A stretch of 55,350 nucleotides of DNA from Rhodoferax sp. (GTDB lineage Bacteria; Pseudomonadota; Gammaproteobacteria; Burkholderiales; Burkholderiaceae_C): NCBI RefSeq assembly GCF_030646845.1, contig NZ_JAUSLE010000015.1, positions 1 through 55,350 of the forward strand. The letters run 5' to 3'. The position numbers and the translations under genes were made by a program. A model generated the notes under the pieces. That model was not told where the DNA came from. It saw only the letters and a list, made by a program, of their open reading frames with translations, and searched no databases. This document shows, piece by piece, positions 1-10,021 of the stretch. The first letter of the stretch is position 1. Each line of letters opens with the position of its first letter.

Positions 1-15
1 AACAGGACACAAGCA

Positions 16-32
16 GCTATCAATTTTGTAGT
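16..32 (-). repeat. Dispersed palindromic element, copy 1 (cut by window start)
   Basis: This is a 17-nt palindrome of the form RCTAY-N7-RTAGC (read on the minus strand ACTAC...ATAGC), followed on that strand by TGCTTGTG. That resembles the start of the spacer in the full copies at 11445 and 33580. The second block would lie before base 1 and cannot be seen. The rest of 1-271 holds the upstream region of the response regulator gene, including an 8-bp direct repeat CATGATGC at 94-101 and 108-115. I see no gene there. Confidence 0.6.
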
Positions 33-271
33 ACGCATGAGGATTTCGGCCTTATCGGGTGAGGGTGGTGAATGCCATCGGCTTGCGAAGTTTCATGATG
101 CATTTTGCATGATGCGCCAGCTGAAAATTACCCTCGACTACTTGCCGGGGAACAGCCTGGCCGCTTGCATTTCTCCGCAACTTTTGTAACAGTGTGTCAA
201 AGTGAGTGATAAATGAGACATTCGGGGTTTTCAGCCTTCAAAATGGCCCTGTTACAAATTACCAAACCACC

Positions 272-1009
272 ATGAACCAAGCCATCTCAAATGCCCGCGC
301 CGACAAAATCCTGATTCTCGACGACGATGCCCGTATTCGTGACCTGCTGCGGCGCTACCTGACCCAGGAAGGTTTTGAAGTCATCCTCGCCGAAGACAGC
401 AAGGCGCTGAACCGCATCATGCTGCGTGACGCGGTTGACCTGATCGTGCTCGACCTGATGATGCCTGGCGAAGACGGCCTGTCGATTTGCCGCCGCCTGC
501 GCGCCGCCAACGACCGCACCCCCATCATCATGCTCACCGCCAAAGGGGAAGACGTTGACCGCATCGTCGGGCTGGAAGTTGGCGCCGACGACTACCTGGC
601 CAAGCCCTTCAACCCGCGTGAGCTGCTGGCCCGCATCCACGCCGTGCTGCGCCGCAGGCCTGCAGCCGAGGTGCCCGGCGCGCCATCGAGCGAGCAGGAA
701 GTCGTGACCTTTGGCGCGTTTTCATTTGACATGGGCCTGCGCACGCTGCACAAGAATGGCGAGGAATTGCCGCTGACCACGGGCGAATTCGCCATGCTCA
801 AAACCCTGGTGCGGCATCCGCGGCAGCCGCTTTCCCGGGAGAAACTGGCGCAACTGGCGCGCGGCCGCGAGTTCGAGCCCTTTGACCGTAGCCTGGACGT
901 GCAGGTGTCGCGCCTGCGCAAGCTGGTTGAAGTGGATGCCGCCGCGCCCCGCTACATTCAGACCGTGTGGGGCGTTGGCTATGTTTTTGTGCCGGACGGA
1001 ACCAACTGA
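272..1009 (+). CDS. ompR: OmpR-family two-component response regulator
   Basis: A 245-residue response regulator. The receiver domain (about residues 10-125) has the acidic pocket DDD near residues 15-17, the phospho-acceptor Asp61 in VLDLMMPGEDG and the conserved Lys in YLAKPFNPREL. The C-terminal winged helix (about 145-245, ending in TVWGVGYVF) is of the OmpR/PhoB DNA-binding type. I chose the ATG at 272. An in-frame GTG at 206 would add 22 residues of non-family sequence. The gene is followed after about 130 bp by an EnvZ-like histidine kinase, so the two probably form one phosphorelay. The ompR name rests on family resemblance and the pairing; what the system senses is not shown by the sequence. 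Confidence 0.85.
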   Translation: MNQAISNARADKILILDDDARIRDLLRRYLTQEGFEVILAEDSKALNRIMLRDAVDLIVLDLMMPGEDGLSICRRLRAANDRTPIIMLTAKGEDVDRIVGLEVGADDYLAKPFNPRELLARIHAVLRRRPAAEVPGAPSSEQEVVTFGAFSFDMGLRTLHKNGEELPLTTGEFAMLKTLVRHPRQPLSREKLAQLARGREFEPFDRSLDVQVSRLRKLVEVDAAAPRYIQTVWGVGYVFVPDGTN

Positions 1010-1053
1010 CGCCCGCCGCGCGAACGCCCATTGACGGCGCGCAGCGTGAACGC

Positions 1054-1075
1054 CGATAGTCCCCGCTGACTATCG
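1054..1075 (+). other. Perfect 7-bp inverted repeat between regulator and kinase genes
   Basis: CGATAGT at 1054-1060 and ACTATCG at 1069-1075 are perfect complements separated by an 8-nt loop, in the 132-bp gap between the regulator stop and the kinase start. No T-run follows, so it is not a normal intrinsic terminator. It could be an mRNA stem that adjusts the kinase-to-regulator ratio, or a dimer binding site. This is inference. Confidence 0.35.
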
Positions 1076-1141
1076 CCGCGCACCGTTGTGTGCTCCAAGC
1101 CGGGTCCAGCTTCCCGCTTTCAAGGCCTGCTCACTTTCCCA

Positions 1142-2527
1142 ATGGACATCTCCAAACCAATTCTGCTTGAAACTGCCCCAGCGCCGCTGGAGATGCGACC
1201 ACGCAGGGGTTTCAGCCTGTTCTGGCGGACCTTTTTCTTTCTTGCGCTGTTGCTGCTGGGATCCATCGTGGCCTGGCTGCAAACCTTTCGCGCGCTCGAA
1301 TCCGAGCCGCGCGCGATTCAAAGCGCGCAGCAGCTGGCATCACTCGTCAATCTGAGTCGTGCCGCGCTGCGCTACTCTGACTCCATCGCCCGGGTTTCAC
1401 TGATCAAGACGCTGGCCGAGGAAGAACAGGTGCGCATCACACCGCGTGAACCCAAGGACAAATTCGAAACCTTTGTGAGCGATGAATTTGGCGAGCGCAT
1501 CGCCCAGGAACTCAAAACCCGGCTCGGCGCCGGCACCGTGATCGCCAGCACGGTCAATGGCCAGAAGGGTTTGTGGGTCGGCTTTGCGATTGATGGAGAC
1601 TCCTACTGGCTGCTCACCGACCCGTCCAGGGTAGGGCCAACGCGCGGCAGCACCTGGGTGATCTGGCTCATCACCGCCGCCGCGTTGTCGCTGGCCGGCG
1701 CGGCCCTGATCGCGCGCCTGATCAACCTGCCGCTGAAGAACCTGTCGTTCGCGGGCAGCCGCATGCGCGACGGCGATTTCGACGCCAGTACGCTGGACGA
1801 AACCGTGGCGACCAGTGAAATCCGGGCTGTCAATATCGGTTTCAACCGCATGACCCAGAAGCTGGCCAAGATCGAACAGGACCGAGCCATCATGCTGGCG
1901 GGCATTTCGCACGACTTGCGCACGCCGCTGGCCCGCTTGCGGCTGGAAACCGAACTCAGCGTCGCCGACACCGAGGCCCGCGCCCACATGGCGGCGGACA
2001 TAGCGCAACTCGACGCCATCATCGACAAGTTCCTGGACTACGCGCGGCCTGGCAGTGTCGACCTCAGCCCGGTCCCCCTGGTCGATGTCATTGAGAGCTG
2101 TCTTTACAGCGCCCGCAGCCGCACCGACATGCGGTTCAACCTGGACGTGGCCGACGACCTGCTGGTGCTGGCCGACCCGGTCGAACTCGGCCGTGTCATC
2201 ACCAACCTGGTCGAGAATGCACGCCGCTATGGAAAGTCCGTGGACACCGGCATTGCAGTGGTTGATATTGCCGCCAAGGCGCGTGACAAATGGGTGCTGC
2301 TCCGGGTCCGCGACCATGGCATGGGCGTTTCAGATGAACAGCTGGCCAACCTGACCAAGCCGTTTTACCGGGGGGAAGCGGCTCGGACAGCGGCCAACGG
2401 CGCCGGCCTGGGCCTGGCTATTGTCGAGAAAACCATTCTGCGCATGGGTGGCACTTTTATGCTGGGCAACACATCCTCAGGCGGCCTGGCTGCCAACATC
2501 AAACTGCAGCGGGCGCCGGCAGGCTGA
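1142..2527 (+). CDS. envZ: EnvZ-like membrane sensor histidine kinase
   Basis: A 461-residue inner-membrane sensor kinase. Two hydrophobic segments (about residues 27-48 and 171-193) flank a periplasmic domain of roughly 120 residues. A HAMP linker follows, then the dimerisation/phospho-acceptor box SHDLRTPLARLR with His257. The catalytic ATPase domain has an N box (VITNLVENARRYG), a G1 box (DHGMGVS) and a G2 box (GAGLGLAIVE). I chose the ATG at 1142 over the GTG at 1088, which would add 18 residues not expected before the first membrane segment. It autophosphorylates and passes phosphate to the regulator encoded just upstream. Assignment to the EnvZ class is by domain order and gene pairing. 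The stimulus is unknown. Confidence 0.85.
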   Translation: MDISKPILLETAPAPLEMRPRRGFSLFWRTFFFLALLLLGSIVAWLQTFRALESEPRAIQSAQQLASLVNLSRAALRYSDSIARVSLIKTLAEEEQVRITPREPKDKFETFVSDEFGERIAQELKTRLGAGTVIASTVNGQKGLWVGFAIDGDSYWLLTDPSRVGPTRGSTWVIWLITAAALSLAGAALIARLINLPLKNLSFAGSRMRDGDFDASTLDETVATSEIRAVNIGFNRMTQKLAKIEQDRAIMLAGISHDLRTPLARLRLETELSVADTEARAHMAADIAQLDAIIDKFLDYARPGSVDLSPVPLVDVIESCLYSARSRTDMRFNLDVADDLLVLADPVELGRVITNLVENARRYGKSVDTGIAVVDIAAKARDKWVLLRVRDHGMGVSDEQLANLTKPFYRGEAARTAANGAGLGLAIVEKTILRMGGTFMLGNTSSGGLAANIKLQRAPAG

Positions 2528-2668
2528 GTGATATTTGACCGTCCGGATTTTCGCCAGCTTGTTTTCCCTGGCACTCGCCCAATGCGTCTCTGGCACTGCC
2601 CGGTGAAAAAGGTGCGCTTCGCTGTTCTTTTGCGCTGCAGCAACGAAAGTCCCGGGGCAAAAATCCGA

Positions 2669-5071
2669 TCACTTCCGTGCTTTTCCCGCTGCCTTGTCAC
2701 CCAGACGCCCTGCGCCGGTATCGCGTGGCGGCAAGCCGGTGTGCTGGGTCAGCAAACGCCCTTCCCGGACCTGGCTGCCCGGTGCGGGCCGGGCCGCGAC
2801 AGTGGTTGAGTTCTTGCGCCGCGCGCTGCTGTAGTTGCCATCAGTCAGCGGCTGGAAGGTCGGGATCAGGTGGTGCTTGCCGTTGCCAATCAGGTCGGCG
2901 CGGCCCATGGCCTTGAGCGCCTCGCGCAGCAAGGGCCAGTTGTTGGCGTCGTGATACCGCAAAAAAGCCTTGTGCAGGCGACGGCGTTTTTCGCCGCGCA
3001 CGATGTCCACGGTTTCGCTGTCGCGGGTGATCTTGCGCAAGGGGTTCTTGTTCGTGTGGTACATCGCGGTGGCGGTGGCCATGGGCGACGGGTAGAACGT
3101 CTGCACCTGGTCGGCGCGAAAGCCGTTCTTCTTGAGCCAGACCGCCAGGTTCATCATGTCTTCGTCGCTGGTACCAGGATGGGCCGCGATGAAATAGGGA
3201 ATCAGGAACTGCTTCTTGCCCGCCTCAAGAGTGAACTTTTCGAACAAGGTCTTGAATTTTTCATAATTGCCAATGCCCGGCTTCATCATCTTGGTGAGCG
3301 GACCCTGTTCAGTGTGCTCGGGTGCAATCTTGAGGTAACCACCGACGTGGTGCGTGACCAGTTCCTTGACGTACTCGGGGCTCTGCACGGCCAGGTCGTA
3401 GCGCAGGCCGGAGCTGATCAAAATCTTCTTGACCCCCTTGAGCGCCCGGCCACGCCGGTACATCTTGATCAGGGGGTTGTGGTCGGTGGTCAGGTTCTGG
3501 CAGATGCCAGGGTAGACACAACTGGGCTTGCGGCAGGCGGCCTCGATCTGCGGGCTGCGGCAGCCCAGCCGGTACATGTTGGCGGTGGGACCGCCGAGGT
3601 CCGAGATCGTCCCGGTGAAGCCCTTGACCTTGTCACGGATGTCCTCGATCTCTTTGATGACCGAGTCTTCCGAGCGGCTCTGGATGATGCGGCCCTCGTG
3701 CTCGGTGATGGAGCAGAAGGTGCAGCCGCCGAAACAGCCACGCATGATATTGATGGAGAAGCGAATCATCTCCCAGGCCGGAATTTTGGTCACTCCGTCA
3801 TGGCTACCGTTTTCGTCCGCATAGGCCGGGTGCGGGCTGCGCGCGTAGGGCAGGTCAAACACGAAGTCCATCTCGGCCGTGGTCAGTGGAATTGGCGGCG
3901 GGTTGATCCAGACATCGCGCGCGGTCACGCCTTCGCCGTGCGCCTGTACCAGCGCGCGGGCGTTGCCGGGGTTGGTCTCCAGGTGCAGCACGCGGCTGGC
4001 GTGGGCATAAAGCACCGGGTCACTTTTGACCTGCTCATAGCTGGGCAGGCGAATCACCGAGCGGTCGCGTGGCGGCACCTTGACGCTGCCCTTGCCATAA
4101 AGCGCGGGGTTGGGCATAAAGGTGAGTGGCCTGATCTCCGGGTTCACCTCAATTTTTGAGTCTTTTTTGCCTGCAGCCCCCGTGGAATATGCGTTACTCG
4201 CTACATTATTTGTAGCACCTTGCTTTTCCGCATCTTCCTTGGCGCAAGTGCTGCCCTGCCCCGCGGCCTGCTCCGAAGTGGTCATGTAGGGGTTGACGTG
4301 GTCCTCCACCCGGCCCGGTTCGTCCACACTGGTGGAGTCGATCTCGAACCAGCCCTTGCCGCTTTCGTCGTCAGGCCGGCGCACGAAAGCGGTGCCGCGC
4401 ACATCGGTTATTTTTTCCACTGGCTCGCGCGCCGCCAGCCGGTGCGCGATCTCGACAATGGCGCGCTCGGCGTTGCCGTACAAGAGCAGGTCGCACTTGG
4501 CGTCGACCACGATGGAGCGCCGTACCTTGTCCGACCAGTAGTCGTAGTGCGCGATGCGGCGCAGTGAGCCCTCAATGCCGCCCAGCACGATCGGCACGTC
4601 CTTGTAGGCCTCGCGACAGCGCTGGCTGTAGACAATGGCCGCGCGGTCAGGCCGCTTGCCACCCACATCGCCAGGGGTATAGGCATCGTCGCTGCGGATT
4701 TTGCGATCCGCGGTGTAGCGGTTGATCATGGACTCCATGTTCCCGGCTGTGACACCCCAGAACAGGTTCGGCTTGCCCAGCACCTTGAAAGGATCGGCGC
4801 TTTGCCAGTCGGGCTGGGCAATCAGGCCGACGCGAAAACCCTGGGCTTCGAGCATGCGGCCAATCACTGCCATGCCAAAGCTGGGGTGGTCCACATAGGC
4901 ATCGCCCGTGACGAGGACGATGTCGCAGCTGTCCCAGCCCAGTTTGTCCATCTCGGCGCGACTCATGGGCAGGAACGGGGCCGTGCCGAAGCGGGCCGCC
5001 CAGTACTTGCGGTAGCTGGTCAGCGGCTTGGCGGCGCGCGCGAAGAAAGAGACGTCAACAGGGGCGTTCAT
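2669..5071 (-). CDS. ygiQ: YgiQ family radical SAM protein
   Basis: An 800-residue radical SAM enzyme of the YgiQ (UPF0313) family. The N-terminal part is a B12-binding-like fold, and the radical SAM core holds the 4Fe-4S cysteines Cys446, Cys450 and Cys453 (CFGGCTFC). Further family motifs include [11 protein letters not shown] and [12 protein letters not shown]. The substrate of this family has not been established to my knowledge. I took the ATG at 5071; a TTG nine bases upstream is less likely. A low-complexity stretch at about residues 286-303 is encoded by a copy of the dispersed repeat (4163-4216), between a DHVNPYMTT segment and the conserved [15 protein letters not shown] segment. 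The gene converges on the kinase gene, with 141 bp between them in which I see no clear gene. Confidence 0.9.
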   Translation of the reverse strand: MNAPVDVSFFARAAKPLTSYRKYWAARFGTAPFLPMSRAEMDKLGWDSCDIVLVTGDAYVDHPSFGMAVIGRMLEAQGFRVGLIAQPDWQSADPFKVLGKPNLFWGVTAGNMESMINRYTADRKIRSDDAYTPGDVGGKRPDRAAIVYSQRCREAYKDVPIVLGGIEGSLRRIAHYDYWSDKVRRSIVVDAKCDLLLYGNAERAIVEIAHRLAAREPVEKITDVRGTAFVRRPDDESGKGWFEIDSTSVDEPGRVEDHVNPYMTTSEQAAGQGSTCAKEDAEKQGATNNVASNAYSTGAAGKKDSKIEVNPEIRPLTFMPNPALYGKGSVKVPPRDRSVIRLPSYEQVKSDPVLYAHASRVLHLETNPGNARALVQAHGEGVTARDVWINPPPIPLTTAEMDFVFDLPYARSPHPAYADENGSHDGVTKIPAWEMIRFSINIMRGCFGGCTFCSITEHEGRIIQSRSEDSVIKEIEDIRDKVKGFTGTISDLGGPTANMYRLGCRSPQIEAACRKPSCVYPGICQNLTTDHNPLIKMYRRGRALKGVKKILISSGLRYDLAVQSPEYVKELVTHHVGGYLKIAPEHTEQGPLTKMMKPGIGNYEKFKTLFEKFTLEAGKKQFLIPYFIAAHPGTSDEDMMNLAVWLKKNGFRADQVQTFYPSPMATATAMYHTNKNPLRKITRDSETVDIVRGEKRRRLHKAFLRYHDANNWPLLREALKAMGRADLIGNGKHHLIPTFQPLTDGNYSSARRKNSTTVAARPAPGSQVREGRLLTQHTGLPPRDTGAGRLGDKAAGKARK
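4163..4216 (-). repeat. Dispersed palindromic element, copy 2, inside ygiQ
   Basis: Read on the minus strand: the 17-nt palindrome GCTAC...GTAGC at 4200-4216, an 18-nt spacer, the block GGGGGCTGCAGGC at 4169-4181, then an A-run continuing into AAAAAAGACTC. The post-block sequence matches copy 5 (17482), so the conserved unit exceeds 48 nt. It is translated in frame as part of a Ser/Ala/Asn/Lys-rich linker of YgiQ. Confidence 0.8.
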
Positions 5072-5159
5072 GGGGCACAAATGTGGGGCAACCGGTTAGT
5101 GTAAGGTTTTACCCTTAGCAACGCGCAGGAAAGGGTACTGCACCGCCAGTTCATCTCTG

Positions 5160-5675
5160 CTAACGAAGCCACTTCTGGAGAAATTGGGCTTGACCCATGA
5201 CCGGATCAAGCTGGTAGTTTGCAAACCCAACGCGGTGATAGAGCTTGATGGCACCGGCATTGCCTTGAAGTACCTCAAGCGTAAGTTTGCAGGCGCCACG
5301 CTCCCGCGCGATTTCTTCAACTAGTGCCAACATTTTTTCGGCAACGCGCTGACCCCGATACTGCGGCAACACCGCCAGGTCGTGCACATTCACCAAAGGC
5401 CGACAGGCAAAGGTGGAGAAGCCTTCGATGCAGTTCACCAGCCCGACCGGGAGCTCGCCGCCACCGCCCGCAGTCTCACCAAACGCCAGCACGCTGAAGG
5501 CCTGTGGGCGGGCCGCCAGCGCTGGCACAAGGTTGGCCCTAGCGAACTCGCTCAAGGGCTCGCCACCCCCCATCGGGTCCCGGGCATAGGCGTCCAGCAG
5601 GCTCACCAGTGCGCTGGCGTGCACGGGATTCGCGTAGTCGGCGCGGCAAACGCGCAAGGATGACGTACCGGGCAT
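5160..5675 (-). CDS. GNAT family N-acetyltransferase
   Basis: A 171-residue protein of the GCN5-related acetyltransferase fold. Motif A, which binds the acetyl-CoA pyrophosphate, is seen in VHDLAVLPQYRGQRVAEKML, and motif B in GNAGAIKLYHRVGF. The full length is typical of single-domain GNAT enzymes. The ATG at 5675 lies 11 bp downstream of the glmM stop on the same strand, so it is probably co-transcribed with glmM. The acceptor substrate cannot be read from the sequence, and nothing ties it to amino-sugar metabolism other than the neighbour. Confidence 0.85.
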   Translation of the reverse strand: MPGTSSLRVCRADYANPVHASALVSLLDAYARDPMGGGEPLSEFARANLVPALAARPQAFSVLAFGETAGGGGELPVGLVNCIEGFSTFACRPLVNVHDLAVLPQYRGQRVAEKMLALVEEIARERGACKLTLEVLQGNAGAIKLYHRVGFANYQLDPVMGQAQFLQKWLR

Positions 5676-5686
5676 GCTAGGTGTGG

Positions 5687-7018
5687 TCAGGCTGAGATCG
5701 TGTCGGCGATCCGCTGGGCACAGGCCCTGGCCTGGCCAGCGTCGCGCGCCTCCACCATGACCCGCAACAAGGGTTCGGTGCCACTTGCGCGAATCAGCAG
5801 ACGACCGGTCGCACCCAATTCAGCCTCCACGGCCTGCGTTTCACTGGCCAGATTGACACTGGCCTTCCAGTCCTGGCCCGGCTTCAGGCGCACATTGATC
5901 AGGGTTTGCGGAAACAGCGTCACACTGGCCAGCAACTCGGCCATGCTCTTGCCGCTGCGAACGCAGGCTTGCAGCACCTGCAGGGCCGATATCAGGCCAT
6001 CGCCCGTGGTGTGCTTGTCCAGCGCCAGCAAGTGACCGGAGCCTTCCCCGCCGAGCAGCCATTTGTGCTTGTCAAGCTCCTCCAGCACGTAACGGTCGCC
6101 TACCTTGGCCCGCACAAACTGCACCCCACGCGCCTTCAAGGCCACCTCCACCGCCATATTGGTCATCAGCGTACCCACCACCCCCGGCACGTGTTCGTCA
6201 CGGCCCAGGCGGTCATCTGCCATCAGATAAAGCAGCTCGTCACCGTTGTACAGGCGGCCGTCGGCGTCGACCAGTTGCAGGCGGTCCGCGTCACCATCCA
6301 GCGCAATGCCGAAATCGGCCTTGTGGGCCTTGACGGCGGCCATCAGGGCTTGCGGGTGGGTGGCGCCCACCTCGTGATTGATGTTCAATCCATCGGGTGA
6401 ACAACCGATGGCCACGACTTCAGCGCCCAGTTCATGAAACACCTTGGGTGCGATGTGGTACGCCGCACCGTGCGCGGCGTCGACCACGATCTTCATGCCC
6501 TTGAGCGTGAGGTCATTGGAAAAAGTGCTTTTGCAGAACTCAATGTAGCGGCCTGCCGCATCCTCAAGGCGGCGGGTCTTGCCCAGGCTGGCGGAGTCAG
6601 CCCACACCGGCGCCTCGTCCAACGCCGCCTCGACCGCAATCTCCCAGGCGTCGGACAACTTGCTGCCCTGGGCACTGAAGAACTTGATGCCATTGTCGGC
6701 AAACGGATTGTGGCTGGCGCTGATGACCACGCCCAGCGAGGCCCGTTGCGCTCGCGTGAGGTAGGCCACGCCCGGCGTCGGCAAGGGGCCCAGCAGCACC
6801 ACATCCACACCGGCCGAATTGAAGCCGCTCTCCAGCGCGCTCTCCAGCATGTAGCCCGAGATACGGGTGTCCTTGCCGATCAGCACCGTTGGTCGTGCCT
6901 CGGATTTCTTGAGAACGCGGCCCACGGCATGCGCCAGGCGCAGCACGAAATCAGGCGTGATGGGCGCCTGCCCCACGGTGCCGCGAATGCCGTCTGTTCC
7001 GAAATACTTTCTGCTCAT
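5687..7018 (-). CDS. glmM: Phosphoglucosamine mutase
   Basis: 443 residues, normal length. It converts glucosamine-6-phosphate to glucosamine-1-phosphate in the cytoplasm on the route to UDP-GlcNAc for peptidoglycan and lipid A. The phosphoserine loop [15 protein letters not shown] places the catalytic Ser at 102, the metal loop DGDADR is present, and the sugar-binding GEGSGH and phosphate-binding [10 protein letters not shown] motifs follow. The N-terminus [10 protein letters not shown] is typical. It lies directly downstream of folP, an order common in proteobacteria. The whole folP-glmM gap is made of one copy of the dispersed repeat, whose A-rich tail runs into the ATG. Confidence 0.97.
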   Translation of the reverse strand: MSRKYFGTDGIRGTVGQAPITPDFVLRLAHAVGRVLKKSEARPTVLIGKDTRISGYMLESALESGFNSAGVDVVLLGPLPTPGVAYLTRAQRASLGVVISASHNPFADNGIKFFSAQGSKLSDAWEIAVEAALDEAPVWADSASLGKTRRLEDAAGRYIEFCKSTFSNDLTLKGMKIVVDAAHGAAYHIAPKVFHELGAEVVAIGCSPDGLNINHEVGATHPQALMAAVKAHKADFGIALDGDADRLQLVDADGRLYNGDELLYLMADDRLGRDEHVPGVVGTLMTNMAVEVALKARGVQFVRAKVGDRYVLEELDKHKWLLGGEGSGHLLALDKHTTGDGLISALQVLQACVRSGKSMAELLASVTLFPQTLINVRLKPGQDWKASVNLASETQAVEAELGATGRLLIRASGTEPLLRVMVEARDAGQARACAQRIADTISA

Positions 7019-7071
7019 TTTTGTGCCCTAGCCCTTTAATTTGTTCAACTCAACGCTACTCATTTTATAGC
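7019..7071 (-). repeat. Dispersed palindromic element, copy 3, spanning the folP-glmM junction
   Basis: Minus-strand palindrome GCTAT...GTAGC at 7055-7071, an 18-nt spacer, the block AAGGGCTAGGGCA at 7024-7036, then AAAA immediately before the glmM ATG (7018). The palindrome contains the folP stop codon (TGA at 7060-7062). The element therefore supplies both the end of folP and the leader of glmM. Confidence 0.8.
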
Positions 7072-7944
7072 ACTCAATACTTGGATGGCCTGCACAGTTT
7101 CGCGCACGTCGTGCACGCGGACGATGGCCGCGCCGCGTTCAACCGCAAGCAAAGCGGCGACTACGCTGGGAACCATGCGCTCATGAACACCCAGGCTGGT
7201 CACCGAGCCGGATGCGAGCCCGGTGACGGCGGCCAGTGATGATTTGCGAGACCAACCTGCCAACAGTGGATAGCCACCAGTCAGCAATTCACTTTGCCTT
7301 GCCAGCAGCGCAAAGTTCTGCGCTACGGTTTTACCAAAACCAATACCGGGGTCGATGACAATGCGGTCTTTGTGAACCCCTCGCTCCTGCAGGTCTTGGG
7401 CTCTTCGTTCCAGAAACGACTGCACTTGCGGCACCACGTCGCCCTCCATGGGCGCAATTTGCATGGTCAGCGGGTCGCCATGCATGTGCATCAGGCAGAC
7501 GCCACACCCCGGGTGCCTTGACACGACTTGCATCCCGTCCGTTGGCGAGGAACCGCCGTTGTGCGCAGGGTTGGCTTCCATCCAGCGCAAGGCCCAGATG
7601 TCGTTGATGATGTCGGCCCCCAAATCCAGCACCGCCTGCATGACGACTGGCTTATAGGTGTCCACCGAGACCGGCACACCCAGCTTGACGGCTTCCCGCA
7701 CGACCGGCAGCACCCGGGCCAACTCTTCGTCCAGGGCCAGCGGCAAGGCGCCGGGACGGGTTGATTCCCCCCCAATGTCCAGGATATCCGCACCGTCCTT
7801 GAGCAGCTTCTCGCAATGCCGCAAGGCCGCCGATACAGAGGCATGCTGCCCGCCGTCCGAGAAAGAGTCGGGCGTGACATTGACGATGCCCATCACTTTG
7901 GGGGACGTCAAATCAATTGAAAAGCGGGAGGTGTTCCATTTCAT
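7060..7944 (-). CDS. folP: Dihydropteroate synthase
   Basis: 294 residues from the ATG at 7944; a TTG 45 bases upstream would add an atypical N-terminus. It condenses 6-hydroxymethyl-dihydropterin pyrophosphate with p-aminobenzoate in folate synthesis and is the sulfonamide target. The TIM-barrel motifs are all present: MGIVNVTPDSFSDGG, DIGGESTRPGA and DPGIGFGKT. A segment near residues 115-130 (ANPAHNGGSSPTDG) looks like a small loop extension. The gene lies downstream of ftsH with a strong terminator between them, and upstream of glmM. Confidence 0.96.
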   Translation of the reverse strand: MKWNTSRFSIDLTSPKVMGIVNVTPDSFSDGGQHASVSAALRHCEKLLKDGADILDIGGESTRPGALPLALDEELARVLPVVREAVKLGVPVSVDTYKPVVMQAVLDLGADIINDIWALRWMEANPAHNGGSSPTDGMQVVSRHPGCGVCLMHMHGDPLTMQIAPMEGDVVPQVQSFLERRAQDLQERGVHKDRIVIDPGIGFGKTVAQNFALLARQSELLTGGYPLLAGWSRKSSLAAVTGLASGSVTSLGVHERMVPSVVAALLAVERGAAIVRVHDVRETVQAIQVLSAIK

Positions 7945-8014
7945 GGGGAACCTGGTACTTTGGGTAGAAGAGAAATAATGAAGTGCCAAAGGTCAAAATC
8001 TGCATCGTCAAAGT

Positions 8015-8041
8015 AAAAACGGGGCGCAATGGCCCCGTTTT
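8015..8041 (-). terminator. Intrinsic terminator after ftsH
   Basis: The 10-bp stem AAAACGGGGC / GCCCCGTTTT (8016-8025 with 8032-8041) has a 6-nt loop and T-runs on both strands. It lies just after the ftsH stop and before folP, so it should end or reduce read-through from ftsH into folP. Confidence 0.8.
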
Positions 8042-8058
8042 GTCGATGAATACTGCCT

Positions 8059-9981
8059 TCAGGCTGCCGTCGGCGCCGCGTCGGGCTTGACGGCCGGTGC
8101 GCCACCGCCACTGCTGCTGTCACCACCGGTCGACGGCACGCGTGGCGTCCAGTCTTTGGGTGGACGCGGCTCCCTGCCGGCCATGATGTCGTCCAGCTGT
8201 TCGCTGTCAATGGTTTCCCACTCCAGCAAGGCCTTGGCCATGGCGTGCATCTTGTCCTGGTTGTCTTCGATGAGCTTGCGCGCCAGGCTGTACTGCTGGT
8301 CAATGATCCGGCGAACTTCGGCATCCACCTTCTGCATGGTCTGCTCACTCATGTTCGTGGTCTTGGTCACCGAGCGACCGAGAAATACTTCACCCTCGTT
8401 CTCGGCATACACCATGGGGCCCAGGGCATCTGTCATGCCATAACGCGTCACCATGTCGCGCGCAATGTGGGTCGCACGCTCAAAGTCGTTGCTGGCGCCT
8501 GTGGTCATCTGGTTCATGAACACTTCTTCCGCAATACGGCCACCGAACAGCATGCTGATCTGGTGGAGCATGTATTCGCTGTCATAGCTGTAGCGATCCT
8601 GCTCCGGCAGGCTCATGGTAACACCCAAGGCACGACCGCGCGGAATGATGGTTACTTTGTGAACCGGATCGCACTTGGACAACAGTTTGCCAATCAGGGC
8701 GTGACCAGACTCGTGATATGCCGTGTTCTTGCGTTCGCTTTCCGGCATGACCATGCTCTTGCGTTCCGGGCCCATCAGGATCTTGTCTTTGGCTTTCTCA
8801 AAGTCCTGCATCTCCACGGTACGGGCGTTGCGTCGGGCTGCCATCAGGGCCGCTTCATTGCAAAGATTGGCAAGGTCGGCACCGGACATGCCAGGCGTGC
8901 CGCGTGCGATGACAGCCGCGTTGACGTCCTGACCCAAAGGCACCTTGCGCATGTGAACATTGAGAATCTGCTCGCGGCCACGGATGTCCGGCAAAGTGAC
9001 ATACACCTGACGGTCAAAACGACCGGGGCGCAACAGCGCCGCATCCAGAATGTCGGGGCGGTTGGTGGCAGCAACGACGATCACGCCGACGTTGGTCTCA
9101 AAGCCGTCCATCTCCACCAGCATCTGGTTGAGGGTTTGCTCACGCTCATCATTGCCGCCGCCCAGCCCGGCGCCACGCTGGCGGCCCACAGCGTCAATTT
9201 CATCAATAAAGATGATGCAGGGGGCGTTCTTCTTGGCGTTGTCAAACATGTCGCGCACCCGAGATGCACCCACGCCGACGAACATTTCCACAAAATCAGA
9301 ACCGGAAATGGAGAAGAAAGGTACCTTGGCCTCGCCAGCAATGCCCTTGGCCAGCAGCGTCTTGCCCGTTCCCGGCGGGCCGACCAGCAACAGGCCACGC
9401 GGAATCCGCCCGCCCAACTTCTGGAATTTCGCTGGATCTTTCAGGAAGTCCACCACCTCTTTGACTTCTTCTTTCGCCTCGTCGCAGCCAGCCACGTCGG
9501 CAAACGTGACCAGATTGGTGTTCTCATCGAGCAGACGCGCCTTGCTCTTGCCAAAGCTGAAAGCACCGCCCTTGCCGCCGCCCTGCATCTGCCGCATGAA
9601 ATAGACCCAGACGCCAATCAGCAGCAGCATCGGGCCCCAACTGACCAGCAAGGTCATCAGCAGCGAGCCTTCTTCACGTGCCTTCACGTCAAATTTGACG
9701 CCATTGGCAATCAGGTCGCCCACCAGACCGCGGTCAAGGTAGGTGGCCGTGGTTCTGACTTTGCGGTCGTCATTGGTCACCGCAACAATCTCAGTGCCGC
9801 CTTGTCCTTCCTGGATGACAGCACTCTTGATACGCTTGCTACGGACTTCTTCCAGAAAATCGGAATAACCCACGTACCCGGCGCCCGCCGGTCCTCGCGT
9901 GTCGAACTGTTTGAACACAGTAAAGAGCACAAGCGCAATGACGAGCCAAACGGCAATTTTCGAGAACCACTGATTATTCAA
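8059..9981 (-). CDS. ftsH: ATP-dependent zinc metalloprotease FtsH
   Basis: A membrane-anchored AAA+ protease that degrades unassembled membrane proteins, sigma-32 and LpxC. Two N-terminal membrane segments (about residues 5-24 and 108-130) flank a periplasmic domain. Walker A GPPGTGKT is near residues 201-208, Walker B is IIFIDEID, and the second region of homology is [18 protein letters not shown]. The zinc site HESGH is near 423-427. I chose the TTG at 9981 (640 residues, starting NNQWFSK) because GGAG lies 7 nt upstream of it. A GTG at 10002 would add 7 residues and has no ribosome-binding site. The C-terminus is Gly/Ser/Pro/Ala-rich. A sigma-32-like promoter lies upstream, and rlmE precedes ftsH as in many proteobacteria. 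Confidence 0.97.
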   Translation of the reverse strand: MNNQWFSKIAVWLVIALVLFTVFKQFDTRGPAGAGYVGYSDFLEEVRSKRIKSAVIQEGQGGTEIVAVTNDDRKVRTTATYLDRGLVGDLIANGVKFDVKAREEGSLLMTLLVSWGPMLLLIGVWVYFMRQMQGGGKGGAFSFGKSKARLLDENTNLVTFADVAGCDEAKEEVKEVVDFLKDPAKFQKLGGRIPRGLLLVGPPGTGKTLLAKGIAGEAKVPFFSISGSDFVEMFVGVGASRVRDMFDNAKKNAPCIIFIDEIDAVGRQRGAGLGGGNDEREQTLNQMLVEMDGFETNVGVIVVAATNRPDILDAALLRPGRFDRQVYVTLPDIRGREQILNVHMRKVPLGQDVNAAVIARGTPGMSGADLANLCNEAALMAARRNARTVEMQDFEKAKDKILMGPERKSMVMPESERKNTAYHESGHALIGKLLSKCDPVHKVTIIPRGRALGVTMSLPEQDRYSYDSEYMLHQISMLFGGRIAEEVFMNQMTTGASNDFERATHIARDMVTRYGMTDALGPMVYAENEGEVFLGRSVTKTTNMSEQTMQKVDAEVRRIIDQQYSLARKLIEDNQDKMHAMAKALLEWETIDSEQLDDIMAGREPRPPKDWTPRVPSTGGDSSSGGGAPAVKPDAAPTAA

Positions 9982-10021
9982 GCGAGGCTCCAATAGAGAC
10001 ACAAATTAGAAGACTAGGCAC

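Noticed and set aside
2528..2809. Frame following the kinase gene
   Set aside because: It begins right after the kinase stop, overlaps the 3' end of ygiQ by about 140 bp and has no protein-like composition.
8245..9996. A 583-codon open frame antisense to ftsH
   Set aside because: The sense frame is unmistakable FtsH. The antisense translation is His/Gln/Val-rich without a family motif, the usual mirror of a high-GC gene.
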